NCBI GenBank assembly: GCA_023411395.1
Contig: JAEYOV010000076.1
Coordinates: 225,709-289,708 of the forward strand
Length of the DNA: 64,000 bases
From: Bacillota bacterium
GTDB lineage: Bacteria; Bacillota; Clostridia; Christensenellales; Aristaeellaceae
Reading direction: 5' to 3'
The notes below the pieces were generated by a model. That model saw nothing but the letters and a program-made list of their open reading frames with translations. It did not search any database and had not been told where the DNA came from. Both the position numbers and the translations under genes were made by a program. Positions 1-7,941 of the stretch are shown here, piece after piece (within the stretch, counting starts at the first letter, position 1; the number at the start of each line of letters is the position of its first letter).

Positions 1-245
1 ATGGCAATCAAAAGCGCCACCGTAGGCGACATGTCGGCCAAGATTCCGGCCGACTTGAGCAGCAGCAATATTTCCGTGCCGACAAAAGCCCCGAACATAA
101 ACAGTTCGCTGTGCGCGAAATTGATGAATTCCAGAATACCGTACACCATGGTATAGCCAAGAGCCACGATAGCGTACACAAAGCCCAAGGCCAAGCCATC
201 CGACAAGAGCTGCGGAATGCTTCTTGCCAGCATTTGAAGGTTCAA
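1..245 (-). CDS. livH: Branched-chain amino acid ABC transporter permease, LivH type (3' end missing)
   Basis: This is the N-terminal part of a LivH-family inner-membrane permease; the gene continues beyond base 1. Read on the minus strand it gives a first membrane segment (LGFVYAIVALGYTMVYGI), the family motif around FINFAHSELFMFGAF, and a second hydrophobic stretch. I chose the TTG start at 245 because a GGAGG at 256-260 sits 10 bases before it. The first ATG, at 233, is too far (22 bases) from that site. It follows the livK-type gene in the same direction with about 140 bases between them, the usual binding protein then permease order of a HAAT-family importer. Family assignment is firm for the visible 80 residues; the substrate is inferred from the family. 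Confidence 0.85.
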   Translation of the reverse strand, partial: MNLQMLARSIPQLLSDGLALGFVYAIVALGYTMVYGILEFINFAHSELFMFGAFVGTEILLLLKSAGILADMSPTVALLIA

Positions 246-386
246 AATCCACCGACCTCCCTGCTGCCAGTTGCAGGAGAGGGGCTTTACCTCAATGTTC
301 CATCCCTTTTGAGTATGGAACAAAGGATATGACCCTTCTCCTGCAAGCGGCGCAATGTTATGTTTTTCAGGCAGCGGCGGCCATGG

Positions 387-1574
387 TTACTTTTGCAGGT
401 AATCAGCCACGGGGATGGTATTGATGACCTCCGGCGGATAGGCAGCCTCTTTGAAGCCCAGGATGTATACAGTGGCTTCGGTATTGTCGCCGATGGCGTT
501 GAAGGTGACGTTGGTGGCAAGGCCCTCAAAGCCGCTGGTAGCGCGCGCGGCTGTGGCGACCTGCTCGCGGGTGGGCAATGCGCCGCCGTTTGCCTCAATG
601 GCGGCCTTCACGGCGTTCAAGGTCACGTTCATGGCGTCATAGCCGTAGGCAGAGAACGCCTCGGGCGGGCGGCCATACTTGGCTTTATAGTTTTCGGCAA
701 AGACGGCGCCCTTTTCGGTAGTGGATATGTCTGCAGCCACAGAGGTGTAATAAGTGCCGATGATGGCGTCGCCGGCGATGTTCACAAGCTCCGCTGAGTC
801 CATGCCATCAGGCCCCAGGAAGAGAACATCGATACCCTTTTCATCAAGCTGCTTGATGAGCAGGCCGCCTTCGGGATAGATGCCGCCGAAATACACGGCC
901 TCGGCCCCGCTGGCCCTTATCATTTCTTCCACAGCGCTAAAATCGGCCTCGCCGGCGGTAATGCCTTCAAAGCCCAGCACCGTACCACCGATCGCCTCAA
1001 AACGCTTCTTGAACTCGTCGGCCACACCTTGGCCGTAAGCGGTCTTGTCCTGGAGAATGAACACGGTTTTGAGGCCCTGACCGAAGATGAAGTCGGCACC
1101 GGCGGGACCTTGCGCGTCGTCACGGGCACAGATGCGGCTTACAGTGGGCAGACCGCGGTCCGTTACGGCAGTGGCGGTGTTGGCCGGGGAAATCATAGGC
1201 AAGCCGCCCTGATTGTACACCTCGGACGAAGGGATGGCCACGCCGGAGTTGTAGTGGCCCACAACAGCCAGGATGTCCTTGTCCTCAATCAGCCGCTGGG
1301 CGATATTCACGCCAACCTTGGGATCGGCCTGGTCGTCCTGAGGCGCAAACTGCAGGTCAAATCCCAGCGCCTTGAATTCCTCCACGCGCCCGCTCAGTGC
1401 CATTTCAATACCGTTTTTGATAGACTCGCCCAATGCCGACTGGCTGCCCGAAAGCGGCGTGACGCTGGCGATCTTGATGACCGGCAAAGCGGCACCGGCT
1501 ATCGCAGGGATGCAGTTTACGGCCATGACCATCGCAAGTGTCAGCGATACGAGCAAGGGGATGACTCTCTTCAT
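387..1574 (-). CDS. livK: Branched-chain amino acid-type ABC transporter substrate-binding protein
   Basis: The 395-residue product is a periplasmic-binding-protein-like receptor of the LivJ/LivK (Peripla_BP_6) family, feeding the LivH-type permease downstream. An N-terminal signal peptide (about residues 1-28, cleavage near AIAGAA) is followed by the family opening IKIASVTPLSGSQSALG, the AVVGHYNSGVAIPSS ligand-loop region and the FILQDKTAYGQGVADEF hinge region. There is no usable lipobox: the only early cysteine has Asn before it. AAGGAGG stands just upstream of the ATG. Ligands of this family are branched-chain amino acids, but amides, urea or aromatic compounds are also known. A strong promoter lies about 250 bases upstream, leaving a long leader. 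Confidence 0.9.
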   Translation of the reverse strand: MKRVIPLLVSLTLAMVMAVNCIPAIAGAALPVIKIASVTPLSGSQSALGESIKNGIEMALSGRVEEFKALGFDLQFAPQDDQADPKVGVNIAQRLIEDKDILAVVGHYNSGVAIPSSEVYNQGGLPMISPANTATAVTDRGLPTVSRICARDDAQGPAGADFIFGQGLKTVFILQDKTAYGQGVADEFKKRFEAIGGTVLGFEGITAGEADFSAVEEMIRASGAEAVYFGGIYPEGGLLIKQLDEKGIDVLFLGPDGMDSAELVNIAGDAIIGTYYTSVAADISTTEKGAVFAENYKAKYGRPPEAFSAYGYDAMNVTLNAVKAAIEANGGALPTREQVATAARATSGFEGLATNVTFNAIGDNTEATVYILGFKEAAYPPEVINTIPVADYLQK

Positions 1575-1817
1575 GGGTTTACGCCTCCTTAATATATTTT
1601 TTCCGAGCCGATTGCAAAAGCCAACGGCGCGGAAATTTCAAAAAAGCCCCTCAAAGCCGTGGGATGGCTTTTGAGAAGCATCTTTGCTTCATTTAAAGGA
1701 AAGGAACAATACCCTACAAGGTGCGTATGCGATTTCGCCGGCTGTGTACGGCATCCTGTATCCAGGATTTGAATGAATGACTTCTTACCTTTGCAAATCG
1801 GCATATACCGGTTTGAT
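1575..1817 (-). promoter_or_regulatory. Long structured 5' leader of the livK-type operon
   Basis: Between the promoter at 1824-1852 and the livK start lie about 240 transcribed bases without a credible gene. Reading the minus strand, three hairpins follow one another: ATCCTG-GATA-CAGGAT (1753-1768), GAAGCA-AAGA-TGCTTC (1675-1690) and CTCAAAAGCC/GGCTTTGAG (1650-1675). A run of six U (1640-1645) follows five bases after the last stem, as in an attenuator. An alternative pairing of AAAAGCC with GGGCTTTT would exclude that third stem. I do not recognise a T-box or a named riboswitch core. Regulation by premature termination is inferred from the layout only. Confidence 0.5.
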
Positions 1818-1823
1818 TGCACA

Positions 1824-1852
1824 AGTATACGATACACGCGTTACAATGTCAA
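1824..1852 (-). promoter_or_regulatory. Sigma-A promoter of the livK-livH operon
   Basis: On the minus strand TTGACA (1847-1852) and TATACT (1824-1829) are separated by exactly 17 bases, a near-consensus housekeeping promoter. The predicted start of transcription is near 1817. The remaining bases up to the plus-strand kinase-like gene (about 1853-2085) show no second clear promoter to me. Confidence 0.8.
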
Positions 1853-2085
1853 GCACAAGCTTTATGATTCTTTTCCCCATGCCCCGCCATTTTAATTATG
1901 ACATTTTTATGATCTAACCATGCAAATGTCGAAATTTCGTCCGCAAAAACCCATAACAAACAATGGCCCTGAATATTTTAGAAAATGGCAGGAAAAGAAG
2001 ACCGGCGCAAAGAAAAATAAGATCATCACAAACATATTTTCAAGGGCGGAAACCGTCTTCACCTAACGGCAAAGGAGAGTGCGCC

Positions 2086-2727
2086 ATGAAGAATTTTGTC
2101 ATCACCATCGCCCGGGGTTTTGGCAGCAACGGCAAGCAGATCGGGCTGAAAATCGCCGGCGATCTGAACATCAAGCTCATGGACAAGGAACTTTTGCAGT
2201 TGGCCTCCATTGAAAGCGGCATCAGCGAGGAGCTGTTCGCATTGGCGGATGAAAAGCTCAACCGCCACCTGCTGATGCAGGTGCCTGACCGGGAGCATTA
2301 CGGCAACGTGCTTACCCCGGAAAACAGCAAATTTGTCTCGGATATCAACCTGTTCAACTATCAGGTGAAAATCCTTCGGATGCTGGCAAAAACCGAATCC
2401 TTTATCGTCATGGGCAAGGCTGCCAACTATGTGCTCAGAGACCTTAACAACGTGGTCAGCGTCAATATCCAGGCACCCTTTGGCTACTGTGTCAAAACCA
2501 TCATGGACCGTTCGGGTATGACCGAAAAGGAGGCGGCGCAGGCCGTACGCCGCACCGACAAATACCGCTCCGACTACCACAAGTATTATACCGGCCAGAA
2601 TTGGAAGGACGCTGTCAACTATGACCTGTGCCTGAACAGCGACCGCATCGGGCAGGACAATTGCGCCGAAGTCATCAAGCAGTGCGTGAGCGCAAAGCTG
2701 GGCATTGATTTAAAGTCCCAGGCCTGA
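2086..2727 (+). CDS. Cytidylate kinase-like family protein
   Basis: The 213-residue protein belongs to the cytidylate-kinase-like group (Cytidylate_kin2), P-loop proteins related to Cmk whose substrate is generally not known. It opens MKNFVITIARGFGSNGKQIG, where GFGSNGKQIG takes the place of the nucleotide-binding P-loop, followed by an early acidic KLMDKELL segment and a VMGKAANYVL stretch typical of the family. The frame is open further upstream to 1963, but the ATG at 2086 is preceded by AAAGGAG with good spacing and begins the conserved domain. It stands alone between the liv operon and a convergent AraC gene, and a terminator follows directly. Its cellular role cannot be told from the neighbourhood. 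Confidence 0.8.
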   Translation: MKNFVITIARGFGSNGKQIGLKIAGDLNIKLMDKELLQLASIESGISEELFALADEKLNRHLLMQVPDREHYGNVLTPENSKFVSDINLFNYQVKILRMLAKTESFIVMGKAANYVLRDLNNVVSVNIQAPFGYCVKTIMDRSGMTEKEAAQAVRRTDKYRSDYHKYYTGQNWKDAVNYDLCLNSDRIGQDNCAEVIKQCVSAKLGIDLKSQA

Positions 2728-2781
2728 TTCAAGGAACCTAACTGTGCCTCCTGCCAATAAAAAATTCCACTGTAGGATGAC

Positions 2782-2815
2782 TGCCATCCGGCAAGGCGCC
2801 GGATGGCATTTTTTT
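2782..2815 (+). terminator. Rho-independent terminator after the kinase-like gene
   Basis: TGCCATCCGGC (2782-2792) and GCCGGATGGCA (2798-2808) form an 11-bp stem with a short loop, followed by seven T residues (2809-2815). It lies between two convergent genes and overlaps the end of the AraC gene. Confidence 0.85.
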
Positions 2816-3645
2816 CATCCCCGCCGGAATTGTGTCGGCGTGATCCCCTTCTCCTGCCTGAACACCTCGCCCATGCGGGCGGCGCTCACAAAACCGGAGG
2901 ACACCGCCACCGCTTTTAAAGGCAGCCCCGTGTTTTTTAAAAGCGTCTCCGCCTGCCTGAGCCTGAGCATGGCCAGCGCCCTTTGCGGGGACATGCCGCA
3001 GTTTACAATGAATACCCGGAAAAGCTGGGACCGGCTCAGCCCCACAAAGGCTGCAACGTCCGTAATGCGCAGGTTGCGCTGAAAATTGGCCTCCATGTGC
3101 CAATAGGCCCGCTGAAAATACCGCTCGCTTTCCGGCGCGGCCCTTTTTCCATCCGCCGGGGTGACGCCTTGCCTCATCAGGGCAAACAGGCGGTACAGCC
3201 CGCCCATGGCGGCCATTTCCCGCATATCCAGCGAAGCCGAATCCTCATAGATATCCTGCAGGATCTTGACAGCACCGGCGCCATATTCCCCCAAGGACAG
3301 AACAGGGTTATGAGGCGTCAGGTGAAGCATGTCTGTCAGCACGGCAGCCTTCGCGCCCGAATAGCCGATCCAGCTATAGACCCAGGGGATATGCGCATCC
3401 GCCGTGTAGACGGTGACTTCATGCGGGAAAATCATAAAACCCTGCCCCCTTGATACTTCAAACTGCCCCCAAGCATTCTGGAATACGCCCTTCCCCTGGG
3501 AAACAATATGTAAAAGATAGTAATCCCGCACGGCAGGCCCGAAGCTGTGCCGCGGTTCGCATGATTCGTTTCCGCAATCCCGCACATAAACCTCACTGTC
3601 GGCCCATGAAAATTCCCTGTACTGCTTCATATCCTTGCCATCCAA
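2815..3645 (-). CDS. AraC family transcriptional regulator (putative melA activator)
   Basis: This is a 276-residue AraC/XylS regulator. The N-terminal part (about 1-160) is a cupin-like sugar-sensing domain (YYLLHIVSQGKGVFQ, then GQGFMIFPHEVTVY). The C-terminal 100 residues hold two helix-turn-helix units (ITDVAAFVGLSRSQLFRVF and PLKAVAVSSGFVSAARMGEVF) and end in the family's TPTQFRRG. It is divergent from the GH4 alpha-galactosidase gene and shares a ~110-bp intergenic region with paired direct repeats, so it probably controls melA, as MelR does in enterobacteria. The start is uncertain: the frame opens with TTG at 3645, and an ATG at 3630 is equally possible; neither has a good ribosome site. 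Confidence 0.85.
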   Translation of the reverse strand: MDGKDMKQYREFSWADSEVYVRDCGNESCEPRHSFGPAVRDYYLLHIVSQGKGVFQNAWGQFEVSRGQGFMIFPHEVTVYTADAHIPWVYSWIGYSGAKAAVLTDMLHLTPHNPVLSLGEYGAGAVKILQDIYEDSASLDMREMAAMGGLYRLFALMRQGVTPADGKRAAPESERYFQRAYWHMEANFQRNLRITDVAAFVGLSRSQLFRVFIVNCGMSPQRALAMLRLRQAETLLKNTGLPLKAVAVSSGFVSAARMGEVFRQEKGITPTQFRRG

Positions 3646-3653
3646 TCTTTTTG

Positions 3654-3682
3654 ATGCAACATTTCACGTATATTATGCAACA
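3654..3682 (+). promoter_or_regulatory. Paired direct repeats, candidate AraC-type operator
   Basis: ATGCAACA occurs at 3654-3661 and again at 3675-3682, a 21-bp period (two helical turns), in the same orientation. The second copy ends nine bases before the -35 box of the melA promoter. Tandem half-sites two turns apart beside a -35 box are typical of AraC-family activator sites. Confidence 0.55.
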
Positions 3683-3690
3683 CCAGCCGC

Positions 3691-3719
3691 TTGTGCGCAA
3701 GGAGCAATATCACTATACT
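3691..3719 (+). promoter_or_regulatory. melA promoter
   Basis: TTGTGC (3691-3696) and TATACT (3714-3719) are spaced by 17 bases, 38 bases before the melA start codon. The -10 is good and the -35 is weak, as expected for an activator-dependent promoter. Confidence 0.65.
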
Positions 3720-3756
3720 TGTATATATCTGCTCGTTTAAGGAGGAACAAAAAATT

Positions 3757-5064
3757 ATGGCCAAAATCACGTTCATGGGCGCCGGTTCCACCGTGTTTGC
3801 CAAGAATGTGCTGGGCGACAGTATGCTGACGCCTTCGCTCAGTGATTCCGTCATCGCCCTGTACGACATTGATCCGGAAAGGCTCAAGGAATCCCGGCTC
3901 ATGCTGGAAACCATCAACCGCAACAACGGCGGCAAGGCCACCATCAAGGCATATCTCGGGGTGGAAAATCGCAAGGAAGCGCTTAAAGGCGCCAATTACG
4001 TCGTCAATGCCATCCAAGTAGGCGGGTATGAGCCCTGCACGGTGACGGATTTTGAGGTGCCCAAGAAGTACGGCCTCAAGCAAACCATCGGTGATACACT
4101 GGGAATCGGCGGCATCTTCCGGGCCCTGCGCACCATCCCCGTCATGCTGGACTTTGCCAGGGACATGGAGGAAGTCTGCCCCAATGCCTGGTTTTTGAAT
4201 TACACCAACCCCATGGCCATGCTCACCGGGGCCATGCTTCGTTTGACAAGCATCAAAACCGTGGGCCTTTGCCACAGCGTGCAGGCCTGCGTGCCGGATC
4301 TTTTGAAGGGCCTGCAAATGGACTATGACCCCAAAATGCAGTGGCTGATCGCGGGCATCAACCACCAGGCCTGGCTTTTGTCCCTGACGCAGGATGGAAA
4401 GGACCTGTACCCGGAGGTCAAACGCCGGGCTGAAGCGCGCACGGAAAAGCGCCACGACATGGTGCGTTACGAGATCATGAAGCGCTTTGGCTACTACGTC
4501 ACCGAGTCCAGCGAGCACAACGCGGAGTACATGCCCTATTTCATCAAGGACAAATATCCCGAACTGATTGAACGGTTCAACATCCCCCTGGACGAATACC
4601 CCCGCCGCTGCGTGGAGCAGATCAGGCGCTGGGTTAAGCAGCGGGACGCGCTTTTGAACAACCAGGATCTCACCCACGTCCGCTCCCACGAATACGCAAG
4701 CTTCATCATGGAAGCCATGGAAACCAACGTGCCCTACAAGATCGGCGGCAACGTGCTGAACACCGGCCTCATCACCAACCTGCCCCAAAACGCGGTGGTG
4801 GAAGTCCCCTGCATGGTGGATGCCGGCGGCGTGACCCCCACGTATGTTGGCAGCCTGCCGGAACAGTGCGCCGCCATGAACCGCACCAACGTAAACGTGC
4901 AGCTTCTGACCATTGAAGCGGCGCGCACGCTGAAAAAAGAGTACATCTATCAGGCCGCCATGATGGACCCCCATTGCCAGAGCGAGCTGTCCATCGATGA
5001 TATCGTGGCCATGTGCGACGAATTGATCATGGCGCATGAGGGCTGGCTGCCGGAGTATCATTAA
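3757..5064 (+). CDS. melA: Alpha-galactosidase, glycoside hydrolase family 4 (MelA)
   Basis: The 435-residue enzyme belongs to GH4, which cleaves alpha-galactosides by an NAD+- and Mn2+-dependent oxidation-elimination mechanism. The N-terminal Rossmann motif is KITFMGAGSTVFAKN. The stretch GGYEPCTVTDFEVPKKYGL, the metal-ligand cysteine in GLCHS (Cys172) and the histidine in GINH (His203) match what I remember of E. coli MelA over the whole length, as does the end region (AAMMDPH, then HEGWLPEYH). No signal peptide is present, so the substrate (melibiose, raffinose-type sugars) must be imported by a transporter not seen next to it. The ATG at 3757 has GGAGGA 10 bases upstream; an earlier in-frame ATG at 3691 overlaps the promoter. 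Confidence 0.93.
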   Translation: MAKITFMGAGSTVFAKNVLGDSMLTPSLSDSVIALYDIDPERLKESRLMLETINRNNGGKATIKAYLGVENRKEALKGANYVVNAIQVGGYEPCTVTDFEVPKKYGLKQTIGDTLGIGGIFRALRTIPVMLDFARDMEEVCPNAWFLNYTNPMAMLTGAMLRLTSIKTVGLCHSVQACVPDLLKGLQMDYDPKMQWLIAGINHQAWLLSLTQDGKDLYPEVKRRAEARTEKRHDMVRYEIMKRFGYYVTESSEHNAEYMPYFIKDKYPELIERFNIPLDEYPRRCVEQIRRWVKQRDALLNNQDLTHVRSHEYASFIMEAMETNVPYKIGGNVLNTGLITNLPQNAVVEVPCMVDAGGVTPTYVGSLPEQCAAMNRTNVNVQLLTIEAARTLKKEYIYQAAMMDPHCQSELSIDDIVAMCDELIMAHEGWLPEYH

Positions 5065-5407
5065 GTTCAGATCATTTCATTCAGGTTATACCAATCAAAA
5101 ACATCAATGCAGCCATAAGCATGGACTCTGAAGGAGATACCAACCCCGCAGACTGTCATCCCTCACTGCGTGAAGGATCTTGGCGTTTCATGATTACGCC
5201 AAGATCCTTCGCCACTGCGTTCCTCAGGATGACAGTGCGCGGAGCTTTATTATATTCTATGGGTAATGCTCATCAATGCATTTTTGTATTAAGATAATGT
5301 GAAAATGCATTTTGCCTGCTGTCCCTCCAACGGGGGATGCCAGGCAGAATCCTTCATCATCAAAAGCGGGGTTATCATAGATTTGTGAACGCACGTCAAA
5401 CTTAACA
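5065..5407. other. Intergenic region between convergent melA and murK
   Basis: These 343 bases hold the palindromic repeat element described separately (5152-5236) and no credible gene. The rest is unremarkable and I see no promoter in it. Confidence 0.6.
5152..5236. repeat. Dispersed palindromic element (copy 1), GTCATCC...GGATGAC family
   Basis: The outer arms ACTGTCATCC and GGATGACAGT enclose an inner perfect 14-bp stem, AAGGATCTTGGCGT (5173-5186) with ACGCCAAGATCCTT (5196-5209), and a 9-base loop. A second copy of the same family lies at 39811-39923. It sits between two convergent genes and could act as a two-way terminator although no T-run follows. Confidence 0.75.
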
Positions 5408-6340
5408 TCAACCGTGCCGGCTTTCTCTTTGCTCCATAACGGCTTCCAGCGCCATCTTTGCCGCGCCCATGGCGGCATCCTGCCTTGGCTGTATGCAGGC
5501 CAGGGCAGGAAACCGGCAGACAAGCTCCGTTTCCACCTGCTTGCGGATCGGCAGAATTTGGGTCAGGATGCTTCCGGCAAGCGCAATTGTACCCATCTGA
5601 AGCGACAGGCGGTCAATGACCGTGGCGGCCATCAAAAAAAGCTCCCCGGCTGCCTTGCCCGCAACCGTCCCGGCAACCTCATCCCCATGTGATAGCGCGG
5701 GGATCAAAAGTGGGGCAAGCGAAGCGATCCTTGCTTTGTCCGTAGCCGGGTCATATACATAGCGGACCAGCTCCTCCATGGCAGATATGCCAAGGGCATC
5801 AAACACCTGCCCGGTCAAACAGGTGGCGGGACCCCGTTGGTCTGACGCATGCGCCACGGACGTGAGGATATCCCGGCCAATGGCATAGCCGCTCCCCTCA
5901 TCGCCGATGACATGGCCCCATCCCCCGCAGCGGGCGGTTTCGCCCCGGCTGTTTCTGCTCAGAGCTACCGAGCCCGTGCCAGAAATGAGCACCGCGCCTT
6001 CCCGGCCCACGGCACCAAAGAGCATGGTTTCATGGTCGCCCGCCAGGCGCAGTTCCCCCGTAAACCCTTCATCCCGGATGGCCTGCTGAAGCAGCGCCCG
6101 GGCGGCGGGATTACTGGCGCCGGCAAAGCCAATTTGCATAAGCACACAGCCCTTTAGCCCGCCAGGCATATTTTTCATATCCGTGACAGCTTCCCGCACG
6201 GTTTGCCGAACCTGTTCCGGGGTGTTGCCATTGGGGTTCAGAGGCCCGAAGGATGCCCGGCCCAGAAGGTTGCCATCCATATCCATATGGACCACGGCGG
6301 TTTTCGTGCCGCCGCCGTCCCAGCCGGTCACATAGGCCAT
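5408..6340 (-). CDS. murK: N-acetylmuramate/N-acetylglucosamine kinase (MurK-like, BadF/BadG family)
   Basis: This is a 310-residue sugar kinase of the BcrAD/BadFG ATPase family. It starts with the phosphate-binding motif WDGGGTKT (residues 7-14), has the adenosine-side GSGTVAL-like region (LISGTGSVALSR) and the GWGHVIGDEGSGYAIG motif shared with N-acetylglucosamine kinases. The founding MurK of Clostridium acetobutylicum belongs to this family, lies beside nagZ, and phosphorylates both MurNAc and GlcNAc. Here the gene follows nagZ by three bases and murQ lies upstream in the same operon. No PTS gene is present, so a kinase is needed to make the MurNAc-6-phosphate that MurQ uses. A GlcNAc-only kinase is the alternative. 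Confidence 0.82.
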   Translation of the reverse strand: MAYVTGWDGGGTKTAVVHMDMDGNLLGRASFGPLNPNGNTPEQVRQTVREAVTDMKNMPGGLKGCVLMQIGFAGASNPAARALLQQAIRDEGFTGELRLAGDHETMLFGAVGREGAVLISGTGSVALSRNSRGETARCGGWGHVIGDEGSGYAIGRDILTSVAHASDQRGPATCLTGQVFDALGISAMEELVRYVYDPATDKARIASLAPLLIPALSHGDEVAGTVAGKAAGELFLMAATVIDRLSLQMGTIALAGSILTQILPIRKQVETELVCRFPALACIQPRQDAAMGAAKMALEAVMEQRESRHG

Positions 6341-6343
6341 TTT

Positions 6344-7909
6344 TTACATCTCCCTTCGCAGCTTTACGGGCAGCCGGCCCGGCGCTTTTCCCCTGCCCGA
6401 AAGCACCCCGGCAACGGCCCGAAGGCTAAGCAGGTCATAGCTATAGACGGCCAGGGAATATATATTTTCTGGAAGGCCGGCAAGGTCATACGGGTTAAGC
6501 AGCGCTATGCAGATGACCGGGATGCCCGTTTGGGCAAGCGCCTGTGCCATATGAAGCTGCCCCTTGCGCAGATGGCCGTTTTGGGTGCCCAGGACAAGGC
6601 AGGTATGACCCCGGGCCTCTGCTGCGACCTCACCGATTTCCGAATCATCCGGGTCGGCCGAGGTAAGGCGCCATTCCCCGCCCAATGCATGTGCCATGAA
6701 CCCGGAAAAATGGATGAGGGAATCCTCCGGGTTCATGGCGTTGTTCAGGCGGAAGGGAAGGCAGCCCAGAAAAAGCGGAGCACTGCCCAAAGGCGGGCGG
6801 CCGGATGGGGGCACATTCACCTCCGTCACCGCCTCGGCCATCATGCGGGCAGCAGCCTCCCGGTGGGCTTCGCATCCCACCGCTTCACGGGGCGGTACAT
6901 TAGGAGACTGAAGATTTTGCTTATATTGCAAGATCTTTTCAACGGAAGATTCCATCTCTCCCGCGTCGAGCCGGCCTTCCCCAAGCGCCCTGAGCATGGC
7001 ACCGGCCGTCTCCCCCGCCAATTGGACGCTGTGTGAGATAAAAATCAGGTCCACCCCGGCCTGTGCCGCCATAAGGCTGCCCGCAACGGTGCCGTAATGG
7101 CCCGCGACGGCGTTCATCATCATGCAGTCGCTGAGCACCAGGCCCGAAAAGCCCAACTTCTCCTTCAAGAGCCCGGTGACGATGCGCCGGGACATGGTGG
7201 CGGGCACCTTCTCCTTCTCCAATTGGGGAAACAGGATGTGGGAGGTCATGACGGCGGGGACGCCGGCGGCAATGGCATCTTTAAAGCTTTTGAGCTCGCA
7301 GGCCAAAAGCTCCTGAAGGGATTTGTCCACGCAGGGCAGGCCTACATGGGAATCCGCCGCCGTGTCGCCGTGGCCGGGAAAATGCTTGGCGGCGCAGAGT
7401 ATGCCCGCATCCAGAAGCCCTCGGATCGTCTGCGTGCCGTAGGCGCCAGCCGTATCCGGCGTATCGCCGTAGCTTCTGACGCCGATGACGGGGTTTTGGG
7501 GATTGGAATTGATGTCCATCACCGGTGCAAGATTGAAATTCACACCTAGGGCAGCAAGCTCCCGGCCGGTAATGACGCCGGCATCATAGGCGTTATGCGT
7601 TTTCCCAGTGGCTGCAATGGCCATGGCGCTGGGGAAAATGGTGGCGTCGGCCGGAAGGCGGGATACCGGGCCGCCCTCCTGATCGATGGCGATGAAGGCC
7701 GGATGGCCCGTTTCCGAAAAGACCAAGTTTTGAATGTTTCCGCACAATCGCATAAGCTGCGCCATGCCGGCAACATTCTCCTTGAAAAGGATCACATTGC
7801 CGATTTTGTGCTCCTTCACCAGCCGGACGAAAGCATCACTCATTTTCGTGCCGGGAAAACCGGCGGCCAGCCGCTGGCCTATTTTCTGGCGGTCTGTCAA
7901 CGCTATCAT
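6344..7909 (-). CDS. nagZ: Beta-N-acetylglucosaminidase, glycoside hydrolase family 3 (NagZ)
   Basis: The 521-residue GH3 enzyme releases GlcNAc from GlcNAc-MurNAc (muropeptides). Seen are the substrate loop IDQEGGPVSRLP, the His-Asp motif KHFPGHGDTAADSHVGLP near residue 175 (the acid/base loop of NagZ-type GH3), and the nucleophile motif VLSDCMMM near residue 261. Beyond about residue 345 there is a second domain, as in longer Firmicute NagZ proteins; Gram-negative NagZ stops at about 340. No signal peptide is present, unlike the exported Bacillus subtilis enzyme. I placed the start at 7909, where GGAGGG stands seven bases upstream. An ATG at 7939 has no such site. Confidence 0.9.
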   Translation of the reverse strand: MIALTDRQKIGQRLAAGFPGTKMSDAFVRLVKEHKIGNVILFKENVAGMAQLMRLCGNIQNLVFSETGHPAFIAIDQEGGPVSRLPADATIFPSAMAIAATGKTHNAYDAGVITGRELAALGVNFNLAPVMDINSNPQNPVIGVRSYGDTPDTAGAYGTQTIRGLLDAGILCAAKHFPGHGDTAADSHVGLPCVDKSLQELLACELKSFKDAIAAGVPAVMTSHILFPQLEKEKVPATMSRRIVTGLLKEKLGFSGLVLSDCMMMNAVAGHYGTVAGSLMAAQAGVDLIFISHSVQLAGETAGAMLRALGEGRLDAGEMESSVEKILQYKQNLQSPNVPPREAVGCEAHREAAARMMAEAVTEVNVPPSGRPPLGSAPLFLGCLPFRLNNAMNPEDSLIHFSGFMAHALGGEWRLTSADPDDSEIGEVAAEARGHTCLVLGTQNGHLRKGQLHMAQALAQTGIPVICIALLNPYDLAGLPENIYSLAVYSYDLLSLRAVAGVLSGRGKAPGRLPVKLRREM

Positions 7910-7941
7910 AAAACGCCCTCCAAAGCGGCCGCCGGACAACG

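Noticed and set aside
1575..1817. T-box or a known amino-acid riboswitch in the livK leader.
   Set aside because: The conserved T-box core (GGUGGNACCGCG-like) and other cores I know are not present.
1589..1837. A small 82-codon minus-strand frame and a 13-codon frame inside the livK leader, as possible leader peptides.
   Set aside because: Neither has a credible ribosome site, the longer one starts upstream of the predicted transcription start, and no run of regulatory codons is present.
3673..5061. A 462-codon minus-strand frame antisense to melA.
   Set aside because: The GH4 gene on the plus strand is certain. The antisense product is His/Gly-rich and has no motif or ribosome site.
7910..7939. 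A longer NagZ beginning at the ATG at 7939.
   Set aside because: It lacks a ribosome site, whereas GGAGGG is correctly placed before the ATG at 7909, where the conserved domain begins.
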